The notes under the pieces are model-generated. The model was not told where the DNA came from and did not search any database. It was given only the letters and a program-made list of their open reading frames with translations. Below are positions 1-6,852 of a stretch of DNA of 16,803 nucleotides, one piece after another. The DNA comes from Deltaproteobacteria bacterium. Its GTDB lineage: Bacteria; Bdellovibrionota_C; UBA2361; SZUA-149; JADYYL01. The stretch lies in NCBI GenBank assembly GCA_020853655.1, contig JADYYL010000465.1, positions 1-16,803 on the forward strand, written 5' to 3'. Position numbers and translations under genes: made by a program. Positions within the stretch are counted from its first letter, which is position 1. Each line of letters starts with the position of its first letter.

Positions 1-39
1 CAACGCTCCGCGCGTCGCCGCGCAGATCGTACCGCTCCG

Positions 40-456
40 TTACTTCGACCACTCTGGCTCGAGATTTACGGACACCGGATTCGGCGTGAGTTTGAGGTTC
101 GTCACGGTCAAGTTCTCTACCGACCGTCCTTTGGCTCGGTTGAACTTTCGAAGGGCTTCGAGATTGTTTGAGACGGGTACGGTTCTCGATGCGTAGCCTT
201 CCTTCGAGAAAGTCACGGAGAAGACGGATCCCTTCTTTTTCTTCACGCTGCATGGCGTGGTGCAACTCTCCCCGGTGGAGAGCTTTGCGGATGCGCCCGC
301 CGGTGTTGAGCGGAGGGCAAGCAATTCCACGTCACCTCCTTGCATTTCGGTATCGCGCTCGGGAACCTCGCGGCTTTTCGAGCGTTGCCCGGCGCCACTG
401 CAAGCAGAGATGGATAGAAGAGAGAGAGAAAGTGCGACAGCGACAGTCGTTCGCAT
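40..456 (-). CDS. PEGA-domain lipoprotein
   Basis: A 138-residue protein predicted to be a lipid-anchored envelope protein. The N-terminus has a short basic start, a hydrophobic stretch and a lipobox ending ISAC, which puts the lipidated cysteine at residue 19. After a polar linker of about 20 residues comes a PEGA-like beta domain (roughly residues 45-100) with the typical pattern STPAGA, then TTPCSV, then FSVTFSKEGYAS. PEGA domains are common in surface and cell-envelope proteins, but their binding partners are mostly unknown. The frame stays open upstream to base 762, but I chose the start at 456 because it directly begins the signal peptide and has GGAGG (462-466, minus strand) five bases before it. 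It lies 65 bp downstream of the second permease gene on the same strand, so it may be the last gene of the export operon. Its role there is inference. Confidence 0.82.
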   Translation of the reverse strand: MRTTVAVALSLSLLSISACSGAGQRSKSREVPERDTEMQGGDVELLALRSTPAGASAKLSTGESCTTPCSVKKKKGSVFSVTFSKEGYASRTVPVSNNLEALRKFNRAKGRSVENLTVTNLKLTPNPVSVNLEPEWSK

Positions 457-461
457 AAAGG

Positions 462-466
462 CCTCC
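462..466 (-). promoter_or_regulatory. Shine-Dalgarno of the PEGA lipoprotein
   Basis: On the minus strand GGAGG is followed by five bases and then ATG (456-454). It is one of the two best ribosome-binding sites in the window and decides the lipoprotein start in favour of the short form carrying the signal peptide. Confidence 0.7.
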
Positions 467-521
467 GCAGGATGCATGGAACGGAGTGCATACCACGGAG
501 AAATCGACGATGTCACGGCAC

Positions 522-1694
522 TCAATCCTTGAGCGCCGTCAGGATTCTCAGTCGGGCGCCGCGGAGAGCTGGGAGCGCCCCGCCGAGGGTGCCCATAATG
601 AGCGCGAAAATCATCCCCGATATGGCGATTCTTGGAGTGATTCGGAAGCCGAATCCAAGTTCCGAGAACGTCTGGAAATTCGTGGTGGAGATATGCGCAA
701 AGACGAGCAACGATGCGAGAACCAACCCGCCAACGCCACCGATCAAAGAGAGGACAACGCATTCGCGGAGGAACGCTCGAAAAACGACATTCCGTGCGAA
801 ACCGAGCGCTCGGAGAATGCCAATCTCCCGTGTGCGGTTCGCGACCGCACTATACATCGTGATCATGGCGCCAATCATTGCACCGAGACTGAACACCACA
901 CTCACAAAAATTCCGACATACCGAATGAAGAGGCCAAGGACCCGGCTTTGTCGCGCGTAGAATTCCTGCTCCCGGATGACCGTGACGGACAACCGTTTGT
1001 CGCTTTCCAGCCGCTCCTTGATGACGTCAAAGGGCTCGCTCCCGTTCAGTCGATAGGTGACACTTGAGAACCGATCGCGGCGGAACGCTGGCAGGAGGAT
1101 GTCGACGTCTCCCCATATCTCCGATCCGAATGCGCTCATCCCCGGATCGAAAATGCCTGTGACCGTCCACTCCGTTCCGACCATCCGGATTTGGCTTCCG
1201 ATGTCTGTGTTGAGGAACCTGGTGTGGATTGCGCGTCCGAGCATCACTTCGCGGGTCCCCGGTGTGGGGAGTCGACCTTCGATGATGGTGATTCCATCCC
1301 GGAGCATCCGTGCCGCTGGGAGCACGCCGCGGACATTCACATTGCTTGGCTGGCCATCGACCCGCTTTTTCATCGATATGAGGACAACGACGTCTTTCGT
1401 CAGCAACCGATTTCCGTCGGCATCTGTCGCGACAGACGGATCCATCTCGATGACCGACGCGGCCTCGCGATTCACACCGCTCTGTATCTCGTTCTCGGCG
1501 CCGACGCGGAGCACGATGGCGTTCTCGAGCGATCCCGTGGATGCGAGGGTGAATCGCAATCCTTCCTCCAACATGAGCGTGGCGACGAAAACAAAGACGA
1601 CGAGCGCGATACCGACGATCGTGAAGAGTGATTGCGTCCTGCGCCTCGAGATATGGCGGAGATTGTAGACGAGCGAGAGAGGATTGGAAGCCAT
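522..1694 (-). CDS. ABC transporter permease, FtsX/MacB type (second permease)
   Basis: A 390-residue inner-membrane permease of the FtsX-like family. One membrane segment lies near the N-terminus (about residues 22-45, SLFTIVGIALVVFVFVATL). A large periplasmic MacB-type core follows to about residue 255, with the repeated family signatures MLGRAIHTRF and WTVTGIFDPG. Three membrane segments at the C-terminus (about 262-290, 312-335, 350-375) belong to the FtsX domain, including the conserved NRTREIGILRALGF coupling-helix motif. This four-segment layout is that of MacB and LolC/LolE subunits, which transmit ATP-driven motion across the membrane rather than forming a classical channel. It lies 12 bp downstream of the other permease; the two are probably a heterodimer served by the ATPase encoded at 2877-3590. 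The substrate cannot be read from sequence. No clear Shine-Dalgarno is visible. Confidence 0.9.
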   Translation of the reverse strand: MASNPLSLVYNLRHISRRRTQSLFTIVGIALVVFVFVATLMLEEGLRFTLASTGSLENAIVLRVGAENEIQSGVNREAASVIEMDPSVATDADGNRLLTKDVVVLISMKKRVDGQPSNVNVRGVLPAARMLRDGITIIEGRLPTPGTREVMLGRAIHTRFLNTDIGSQIRMVGTEWTVTGIFDPGMSAFGSEIWGDVDILLPAFRRDRFSSVTYRLNGSEPFDVIKERLESDKRLSVTVIREQEFYARQSRVLGLFIRYVGIFVSVVFSLGAMIGAMITMYSAVANRTREIGILRALGFARNVVFRAFLRECVVLSLIGGVGGLVLASLLVFAHISTTNFQTFSELGFGFRITPRIAISGMIFALIMGTLGGALPALRGARLRILTALKD

Positions 1695-1706
1695 ATCAAA
1701 TAGCGC

Positions 1707-2873
1707 TCAATGAATGAGTCGAAGTCCGTCCGTGACCTTCATCCGACGAAGAGCGAGGAGAGGCGGGAACGCCGCGATGAGAGCCGCGCCGATCGCGAGC
1801 GCGACGGCAAATGCCAATGTCGACATCGATACTCGGAAGACCGGGAAGAAGTTGACGAGCTCGCCGAGATACGACTTCGCCGGGAGGAGGAACACAGGCG
1901 TGAGCGCAATAAGCAGCAGAACGAATCCCGCGGAGGAGAGCACGGCCGCCTCTCCCACCACCAGCAGACTGAGGTGCCGCTGCGAGAATCCGAGGGCATT
2001 GAGAACTGAGAACTCCCGATATCGCTCCCGAAAGGACATCAACGTCGTATTGGAGAGCACCAGGAGCATGATCAGCACCACCACAACGGAGACGGCGTTG
2101 AGCGCCGCGATAATTCCGCTCGACATCGACACGAAGCCCTGGATGAACGCGGTCTCTGTCTCTGTGAGCGTTTCCGCAAAGCTGTTGGCGAACTTCTCGT
2201 CGATCGCTTTGGCGATCTCGGCGACGTTCGCGCCGGCTTTCAACCGCACGACGTAGAAACCGACTTGATCTGGCTGACGTCCGAGCTCCGCTTTGTTGCG
2301 TTCGTTCAGGTAGTCGTAGTGGAAATACATGATGCGCGTATCCTTACCGGACTCTTGCGCCTTGAAAACTCCGCTGACTTCGAAATCCCAATCCCCGGGG
2401 AATATCGTCCCGGTGAGGCGGAGATTGTCGCCGGGTTTCACGCCGTAGGTATCCGCAATGCTCTGACCGACCAGGAGTCCCTTTCGGTTCTTGTCCCACG
2501 ACTCACGTTCTTGCGGCGACGTCTGATACTCCGAGTAGATGTCGACATAGTGCTCATCAACAGCGAACTGCTGGAAGCGCATCTCCTCGTCACGGAACTT
2601 GCCGCCGAACCAATTGCCGTGACCGACCAGCTCGACTCCGGGGATTTGCTCGATCTGCGCCTGATACGATTGCGGGAGATAGAACACGAGCGACACAGCG
2701 TTTCGAACGATCAGCCGATCTTTGACCGACGCCTCGACGCCGGAATACCACGCGCCGATAATCGTTCGGATCAAGACAAAAGCGGTCAGCGCAACCGCGA
2801 TGCCCAACGCCGTGAGGAGCGAGCGAAGCGGATGTCGACGCAGGGTGCGAAAGGCGAGGGAGGCGAGTTCCAT
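1707..2873 (-). CDS. ABC transporter permease, FtsX/MacB type (first permease)
   Basis: A 388-residue permease with the same architecture as its neighbour: one N-terminal membrane segment (about residues 15-40), a periplasmic MacB-like core of about 200 residues (QIEQIPGVELVG, LLVGQSIADTYGVKPGD, WDFEVSGVFKAQ), then three membrane helices in the C-terminal FtsX domain with the motif FRERYREFSVLNALGFS before the second one. It starts three bases after the ATPase stop codon, so translation is probably coupled. Sequence similarity to the following permease is limited to family signatures, so they look like long-diverged paralogues as in LolC/LolE rather than a recent duplication. The presence of an HlyD-type adaptor upstream makes a MacAB-like exporter or envelope extrusion system more likely than Lol lipoprotein sorting. 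Substrate unknown. Confidence 0.9.
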   Translation of the reverse strand: MELASLAFRTLRRHPLRSLLTALGIAVALTAFVLIRTIIGAWYSGVEASVKDRLIVRNAVSLVFYLPQSYQAQIEQIPGVELVGHGNWFGGKFRDEEMRFQQFAVDEHYVDIYSEYQTSPQERESWDKNRKGLLVGQSIADTYGVKPGDNLRLTGTIFPGDWDFEVSGVFKAQESGKDTRIMYFHYDYLNERNKAELGRQPDQVGFYVVRLKAGANVAEIAKAIDEKFANSFAETLTETETAFIQGFVSMSSGIIAALNAVSVVVVLIMLLVLSNTTLMSFRERYREFSVLNALGFSQRHLSLLVVGEAAVLSSAGFVLLLIALTPVFLLPAKSYLGELVNFFPVFRVSMSTLAFAVALAIGAALIAAFPPLLALRRMKVTDGLRLIH

Positions 2874-2876
2874 ACG

Positions 2877-3590
2877 TTACCCGACCAATTTCCCTTTATC
2901 CAACCGAACAATGCGAGATGCATGGCTCGCAGCCGCGGGATCGTGGGTCACCATGACAATCGTCTTTTTGAACTCTGTGTTGAGTCGCTTGAGCAATGCG
3001 AGAACCTCTTCGGCCGAAGCTCGGTCGAGATCCCCCGTCGGTTCGTCCGCTACAATGAGCTTGGGATCGGTGACGATCGCTCGGGCAATCGCGACGCGTT
3101 GCTCTTGCCCGCCGGAGAGTTCGCTCGGAAGGTGTTTGACTCTGTCACCAAGCCCGACGACCTCAAGCGAGAAACGAGCTCGCTCGTTTCGTTCCTTTGC
3201 CGACATCCCGAAAAGCATGAGCGGGAGCGCGACATTCTCTTGCGCGCTGAGAACGGGAAGAAGGTTGTAGAACTGAAAGACGAATCCGACGTGATTGAGG
3301 CGCCACTTGGAGAGTTCGTTCTCGCTTAGTGAGCTGAGATTCGACCCCGCGACGATAAGCGAGCCAGCATCGGCGGTGTCGAAACCTGCGATGAGGTTGA
3401 GCAAGGTCGTCTTCCCCGAACCGGAAGGACCCATCAGAGCGACGAACTCGCCTTCTTCGATCTGGATGGAGAGAGCATCGAGGACCTGAAGTCGCTCCGT
3501 GCCTCGCATGTAGCTCTTCGAGATCCGGTCCGCGACGATCAGCGCAGAGTGCGCAGCGGGGGAGGTGGCAGTGTCTGTTGCCGAGTTCAT
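2877..3590 (-). CDS. ABC transporter ATP-binding protein, MacB/LolD type
   Basis: A 237-residue cytoplasmic ATPase that powers the two adjacent permeases. All nucleotide-binding motifs are intact: Walker A GPSGSGKTT (residues 54-62), Q-loop near Q106 in VFQFYNLLP, signature LSGGQ (158-162) followed by EQRVAIARAI, Walker B LIVADEP ending at E183, the D-loop GDLD, and the switch histidine in VTHDP near residue 217. Length and the NLLP and PTGDLD motifs match the subfamily that includes LolD, FtsE and the MacB ATPase domain. The first 15 residues form a low-complexity Ala/Ser/Thr tail before the fold. The start overlaps the stop codon of the adaptor gene (ATGA at 3587-3590), a strong sign of a single coupled operon. 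A symbol is not given because MacB, LolD and other exporters cannot be separated on this evidence. Confidence 0.95.
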   Translation of the reverse strand: MNSATDTATSPAAHSALIVADRISKSYMRGTERLQVLDALSIQIEEGEFVALMGPSGSGKTTLLNLIAGFDTADAGSLIVAGSNLSSLSENELSKWRLNHVGFVFQFYNLLPVLSAQENVALPLMLFGMSAKERNERARFSLEVVGLGDRVKHLPSELSGGQEQRVAIARAIVTDPKLIVADEPTGDLDRASAEEVLALLKRLNTEFKKTIVMVTHDPAAASHASRIVRLDKGKLVG

Positions 3591-4627
3591 GGTTGGGAGT
3601 CTCCGCTGTTGTTCCCGAGGAGGGTAATCTTCGCGCTCATCTCAGGAAGCACCCGTTCATCGATCGATTCAAATCGGATCTTGGTGAGCACGGTCGCTTT
3701 GGCTCGATCCACTGTCGGGACGATCTTCACGATGGTCCCGAAATAGGTCTTCTCTGGATACGAATCGAGCGTAATCTCTGCGCGCTGCCCAATGAACACT
3801 TTGGCCACATTGGCTTCGGATACATCCGCTTCGACTTGAAGCGACTCCATATCCGCAAGGGTGACGACGGCGGCGCGAGCGTTTGTGGATGAACCGAACG
3901 GAGCAACAATCTCGCCGATATCTGCGCTCTTGGTGAGGACCGTGCCGTCAAACGGTGCTCGAACGATCGTATAATCGAGATCCACCTTCGACTTCTCCAG
4001 GCGCGCTTCCGCAAGGGACACATCGGATTCCGCGACGGCGACAAGGGCTCGCGTTTGTGCGGCGCGCATCTGCGCTGCATCGAGCTCGGTGATGGCGATC
4101 GCGTTTGCGCCGCGAAGCGTCGTGATCCGCTGAAGATTGAGCTCCGCGTTCGCAAGTTCTGCCTTCGCTGATGTCACTCGCGCCTGCGCCGAACGCACTC
4201 CCGCGAGTTCCGCAGTCACCAAGGCCTCGAGGTCTTCGTTCTCCAGGATGGCGATCGTGTCGCCCGCCTTGACCTTGTCCCCCTCGACGACTCGGAGCTC
4301 TCGTATCCGCCCCGTTGCCTTCGATGAAACGGCGGCCTTTCGTTGCGCAACGACATAACCCGATGCGCTGAGCACACCGGACTTCGGCGTGCTCCGTGTT
4401 GCGGGCGCTCCGGCGACAGATTGCGTCTGCCTGACGGCGGTCGGCTGCTCGACGGTCGAGTTCGATGAATCGCCGGAGCGTGTGAAGAACGCGATCCCAA
4501 TCAGGAGCGCCAACAACGCAATGCCTCCGAACCAATAGCTCCTTCGAGAAGTCGAGGTTTCCGGATTGACGGAGCGACGGTCAATGCTGAGGCGTGTGAG
4601 ATCGTGTTGGTCGGAGCGAATCGCCAT
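3587..4627 (-). CDS. HlyD/MacA-family periplasmic adaptor (membrane fusion protein)
   Basis: A 346-residue adaptor that would join the inner-membrane ABC permeases to an outer-membrane channel. A cytoplasmic N-terminal tail is followed by one membrane anchor (about residues 31-48, WFGGIALLALLIGIAFF). Next comes a lipoyl/barrel-sandwich half (GYVVAQRKAAVSSKATGRI, then VVEGDKVKAGDTIAILEN), a long Ala/Glu/Arg-rich coiled-coil hairpin (about 130-205), the second lipoyl half (IVRAPFDGTVL) and a beta-barrel/membrane-proximal region ending near EMSAKITLLG. This is the MacA/HlyD domain order. It is the first gene of the minus-strand operon. No TolC-like gene is in the window, so the channel must be encoded elsewhere or in the sequence beyond base 1. 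No strong Shine-Dalgarno precedes the ATG; AAGGG lies about 11 bases upstream. Confidence 0.9.
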   Translation of the reverse strand: MAIRSDQHDLTRLSIDRRSVNPETSTSRRSYWFGGIALLALLIGIAFFTRSGDSSNSTVEQPTAVRQTQSVAGAPATRSTPKSGVLSASGYVVAQRKAAVSSKATGRIRELRVVEGDKVKAGDTIAILENEDLEALVTAELAGVRSAQARVTSAKAELANAELNLQRITTLRGANAIAITELDAAQMRAAQTRALVAVAESDVSLAEARLEKSKVDLDYTIVRAPFDGTVLTKSADIGEIVAPFGSSTNARAAVVTLADMESLQVEADVSEANVAKVFIGQRAEITLDSYPEKTYFGTIVKIVPTVDRAKATVLTKIRFESIDERVLPEMSAKITLLGNNSGDSQP

Positions 4628-4701
4628 TATTACGGTAAAACCCTTCAGTCCGGAGATGCGTGGGTATGCAAGTTCGAGTCAGACGTGCAACGGAGCGCGA
4701 A

Positions 4702-4712
4702 GTATAATATAC
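4702..4712. promoter_or_regulatory. AT-rich palindrome with -10-like TATAAT
   Basis: GTATAATATAC is a perfect 11-bp palindrome (five-base arms around a central A). It includes a consensus TATAAT on the plus strand at 4703-4708 and -10-like hexamers on the minus strand. A wider inverted pair, AAGTAT (4700-4705) and ATACTT (4727-4732), surrounds it. I find no good -35 hexamer at 16-18 bp on either strand, so this could be a -10 element of an activator-dependent promoter or an operator. If transcription runs rightward from here, greA would have a leader of about 310 nt. Confidence 0.35.
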
Positions 4713-4839
4713 AAAGTGAAACTTACATACTTTCCTGCTCCATTTGCTTACAGCAATCCGTGATACATATCTCGGTATTGCTTCGAGCAATGAGCTGCGC
4801 GCAAGCATGTCTGTGAGAAAGTCGTCTTCCGGACAACTT

Positions 4840-4952
4840 TTTCAGATTGCGCGACCTGACGGTCGCGTGAAATCGCTTCCAGCGATTTCCGAGTAGGGTT
4901 GTTGCACGACCCTGCCCGATCGGTCTGAACGGCTTTCGGCGGTGAAAGTTTT
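4840..4952 (+). promoter_or_regulatory. Hairpin cluster, possible structured greA leader
   Basis: Four inverted repeats follow one another: CGCGACC/GGTCGCG (4850-4867, loop TGAC, with an outer TTTCA/TGAAA pair); GAAATCGCT/AGCGATTTC (4869-4889, nine perfect pairs, loop TCC); AGGGTTGT/ACGACCCT (4895-4913, one G-U pair, loop TGC); and CTTTC/GAAAG (4933-4948), directly followed by TTTT. The last resembles a weak intrinsic terminator on the plus strand. The arrangement could be a leader RNA or small RNA ahead of greA. It would fold almost equally well on the minus strand, so strand is inferred. Confidence 0.4.
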
Positions 4953-5032
4953 CCAATGTTGAGCGAAGAGTGGCGTGAGCGCCTTCGGAGTTCGACGCAA
5001 CTTCAACTGAATCGAATATTTGCGACATCGAT

Positions 5033-5521
5033 ATGTCTGAACGATCGGCGATGACAACGCGGGGCTCTCGCCTGCTTCAAGAGGAACTCGGCCGACTCAA
5101 GTCGACGGGGCGCAAGGAGGCTGCTAACGCCCTCGCGGAAGCGCGAGCGCATGGCGATCTCTCCGAGAACGCGGAATACGATGCCGCGAAGGAAGCGCAG
5201 GGGATGATGGAAGCCCGCATTCGAATGATTGAAAGCCGCCTGTCGAACGCGCAGGTCGTGGACGTGAGCAAACTTTCCGGTGAGAAAGTGGTCTTTGGTG
5301 CAACGGTCGTCATCGCCGACGTCGATACTGGCGAGGAGCGCACTCTTCAGATTGTTGGAGAGGACGAATCCGATATTGAGAAGGGACTGATCTCATACCT
5401 ATCACCGCTCGCCCGAGCATTAATCGGGCGCTCTGAATCTGACATCGCGAAGGTCCGACTCCCTCAAGGCGAGAAGGAGTACGAAATCGTCGGAGTGCGC
5501 TTCGAAGAACGCGAAGATTAG
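5033..5521 (+). CDS. greA: Transcription elongation factor GreA
   Basis: A 162-residue GreA. It enters the secondary channel of RNA polymerase and stimulates cleavage of backtracked transcripts. The N-terminal coiled coil covers about residues 8-80. Its tip carries the conserved HGDLSENAEYDAA segment, with the two acidic residues needed for catalysis at D42 and E45 (E. coli D41 and E44). The C-terminal FKBP-like domain (about 85-162) has the family motif ISYLSPLARALIG and ends in YEIVGVRF. The start at 5033 is favoured because the residues before MTTRG match the position of the short N-terminal tail in known GreA proteins, but ATG at 5051 is possible. Neither has a clear Shine-Dalgarno. It is monocistronic here: divergent from the transporter operon and convergent with the phosphoesterase gene. 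Confidence 0.96.
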   Translation: MSERSAMTTRGSRLLQEELGRLKSTGRKEAANALAEARAHGDLSENAEYDAAKEAQGMMEARIRMIESRLSNAQVVDVSKLSGEKVVFGATVVIADVDTGEERTLQIVGEDESDIEKGLISYLSPLARALIGRSESDIAKVRLPQGEKEYEIVGVRFEERED

Positions 5522-5575
5522 CCCGCGCCTTCCAGTCGCGCTCAGCGCCCGACGTGTTGACGGGGGCCTGCTCGT

Positions 5576-6466
5576 TCAGACTCCTCGGCTTTTCAGCTCG
5601 AGAAGCGAGATCTCCGGAGGACAGTTGAAACGCAGTCCGTGAAGATTACCCACACCTGCGGAAACATGGAGCAAGCGATTGGACCAATCGTGCAATCCGC
5701 GAAGAAATCGTTTGTCTTCAACGGGAGCGAATGGCGCGATGCCCGTGAACGGAAGAACGAGCTGCCCGCCATGCGTGTGGCCGCAGAGCAACAGGTCCCA
5801 GTCATACATTTCAAGCGCACTCTTCGAATCGGGGTTGTGTGAGAGGACCACGGTCGGATGCCCATCGTTCGGTCGCTGAGCGAAAGCGTGTGACGGTATG
5901 CATTCTTGCGCCCAATAGTCGCCGAGGCCGACGACATGAATGGTCGAGTCACCTTTCGACCATGAGATATGCTCGTTCAAGAGTGGCTTGATTCCCGAAC
6001 GGCGCAGCACCGCGCCGACGGTCTCCACGCTCGAGTAGCCACCGGACCGTGCGACCCATCGGCCTCCATCGTGGTTTCCGTAGATCGCAAACGTCGGTGC
6101 AATCGCGGAGAACTGCGAGAGCACCGCGATATAGCCCGACGGGTCATGGAGTTGACGAGTGATAAAATCACCAGTGATGACGATGAGGTCCGGACGGAGT
6201 CGGGCAGTCTGCTCAGCCGCATTCTCGATCAACGTGAGGGGAGTCGCCTGCCACGCGTGAAAGTCGGAGAGGTGTGCCAGTCGAATGGGGGTCGATCCCG
6301 TCAGTATGGGCAGCGAGTCATATGAGACTCCGAGCAGCATCGGTTCCACGGCATGGGCCCATGCGCCGGTGAAGGCCCCCGCCGCGACTGTCGCAAGGAA
6401 CGCTCGGCGCGTCAGGCGCGCGGGTGGGGTAACAGCGGTTTGTGTGGCAATGTTCTCTACGTCCAA
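5576..6466 (-). CDS. Tat-exported calcineurin-like metallophosphoesterase (YaeI/YkuE type)
   Basis: A 296-residue phosphoesterase with a dinuclear metal site. All motifs are present: D68-F-H70, G99-D100, G130-N131-H132-D133, S209-H210 and G229-H230-T-H232-G-G. The spacing matches the YaeI/YkuE branch, which is related to UDP-2,3-diacylglucosamine hydrolases of the LpxG kind; the substrate here is unknown. The N-terminus has a twin-arginine motif TRRAFLA (R20-R21) and a hydrophobic region ending AHA (about residue 39), so the folded, metal-loaded protein is probably exported or membrane-anchored. The start codon is TTG (6466-6464 on the minus strand): no ATG or GTG lies between the upstream in-frame stop near 6509 and the twin arginine. 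It converges with greA, leaving 54 bp with no T-tailed terminator on either strand. Confidence 0.9.
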   Translation of the reverse strand: MDVENIATQTAVTPPARLTRRAFLATVAAGAFTGAWAHAVEPMLLGVSYDSLPILTGSTPIRLAHLSDFHAWQATPLTLIENAAEQTARLRPDLIVITGDFITRQLHDPSGYIAVLSQFSAIAPTFAIYGNHDGGRWVARSGGYSSVETVGAVLRRSGIKPLLNEHISWSKGDSTIHVVGLGDYWAQECIPSHAFAQRPNDGHPTVVLSHNPDSKSALEMYDWDLLLCGHTHGGQLVLPFTGIAPFAPVEDKRFLRGLHDWSNRLLHVSAGVGNLHGLRFNCPPEISLLELKSRGV

Positions 6467-6667
6467 TCTGGTCTCTGTCTTGGATGTGGTCCTTGGGAAA
6501 AAGCCGGCTCAGGCGCTTCGTCGGGTTGGGACTACCGACTCTCGGACGGCCCAATTGCGTTCGCCGGTCCAAATGGGGTGCCGATATCCGCTTGAAATGA
6601 CGGTTATATCCGCCGAGACAGAATCTCGCAGCGCCCTTTCAAGGGAGGCAAGTCTCGAGTTCGCCAA

Positions 6668-6709
6668 GGGATTCTTCCCCCCTGCGATTCCCCGGAGGTT
6701 GAGAATCCC
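6668..6709. repeat. Inverted repeat, 8-bp perfect arms
   Basis: GGGATTCT (6668-6675) pairs perfectly with AGAATCCC (6702-6709) around a 26-base loop. The arms contain A/T as well as G/C, so they are less likely to match by chance than the purely G/C stems nearby. There is no T tract after either arm, so this is not a standard terminator. Confidence 0.5.
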
Positions 6710-6804
6710 GAGGAACCGTGTTAAGGAATGGGGCCTTATAGGAGCTTCCGCTCCCAGTTGAACCCTCGTTCGCGATTCCTCCCAAACGAGATTATCGGAT
6801 TCCG

Positions 6805-6852
6805 CTGCACGGTTCACTTATCGTGCTACTGCACGGTTTACTTCACGTGCTG
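6805..6852. repeat. Two tandem 24-bp hairpin units
   Basis: Units 6805-6828 and 6829-6852 are directly adjacent and identical at 20 of 24 positions (differences at unit positions 11, 16, 17 and 24). Each can form a hairpin with the stem GCACG/CGTGC and a ten-base loop (GTTCACTTAT and GTTTACTTCA). The stems are unchanged while three of the four differences fall in or next to the loops, as expected if the hairpin is what matters. Function unknown; could be part of a leader RNA, a protein-binding site or a small local duplication. Confidence 0.6.

Larger units (their letters stand above)
4628..5032. other. Divergent intergenic region with AT-rich palindrome and hairpin cluster
   Basis: A 405-bp non-coding stretch between the divergently transcribed adaptor operon (minus) and greA (plus); it must hold promoters for both. 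An AT-rich island at about 4700-4732 contains a perfect odd palindrome and TATAAT on the plus strand. Bases 4840-4952 contain four successive inverted repeats. Open frames on the minus strand here (for example about 4723-5028) have no recognisable protein features, and I treat them as chance. Confidence 0.6.

Noticed and set aside
40..762. Longer version of the PEGA lipoprotein starting at 762
   Set aside because: It would overlap the permease gene by about 240 bp and bury the signal peptide. The start at 456 has a good Shine-Dalgarno and a lipobox.
4723..5057. Overlapping minus-strand open frames in the greA upstream region
   Set aside because: Two frames overlap each other and the hairpin cluster; neither shows domains, signal sequence or a ribosome-binding site.
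5522..5575. Bidirectional terminator between greA and the phosphoesterase
   Set aside because: GCGCT/AGCGC would leave a one-base loop and CCCG/CGGG has only four pairs; no T tract follows on either strand.
6285..6761. Plus-strand open frame of 158 codons
   Set aside because: Its first third runs antisense through the well-supported phosphoesterase gene, and the rest is compositionally odd with no family features.
6509..6817. Minus-strand open frame of 102 codons in the intergenic region upstream of rimP
   Set aside because: No recognisable domain, no good ribosome-binding site, and it overlaps the row of inverted repeats. A short real gene cannot be fully excluded; conservation at codon level would decide.
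6805..6852. CRISPR array
   Set aside because: Only two adjacent units with no spacers between them, and no cas genes in the window.
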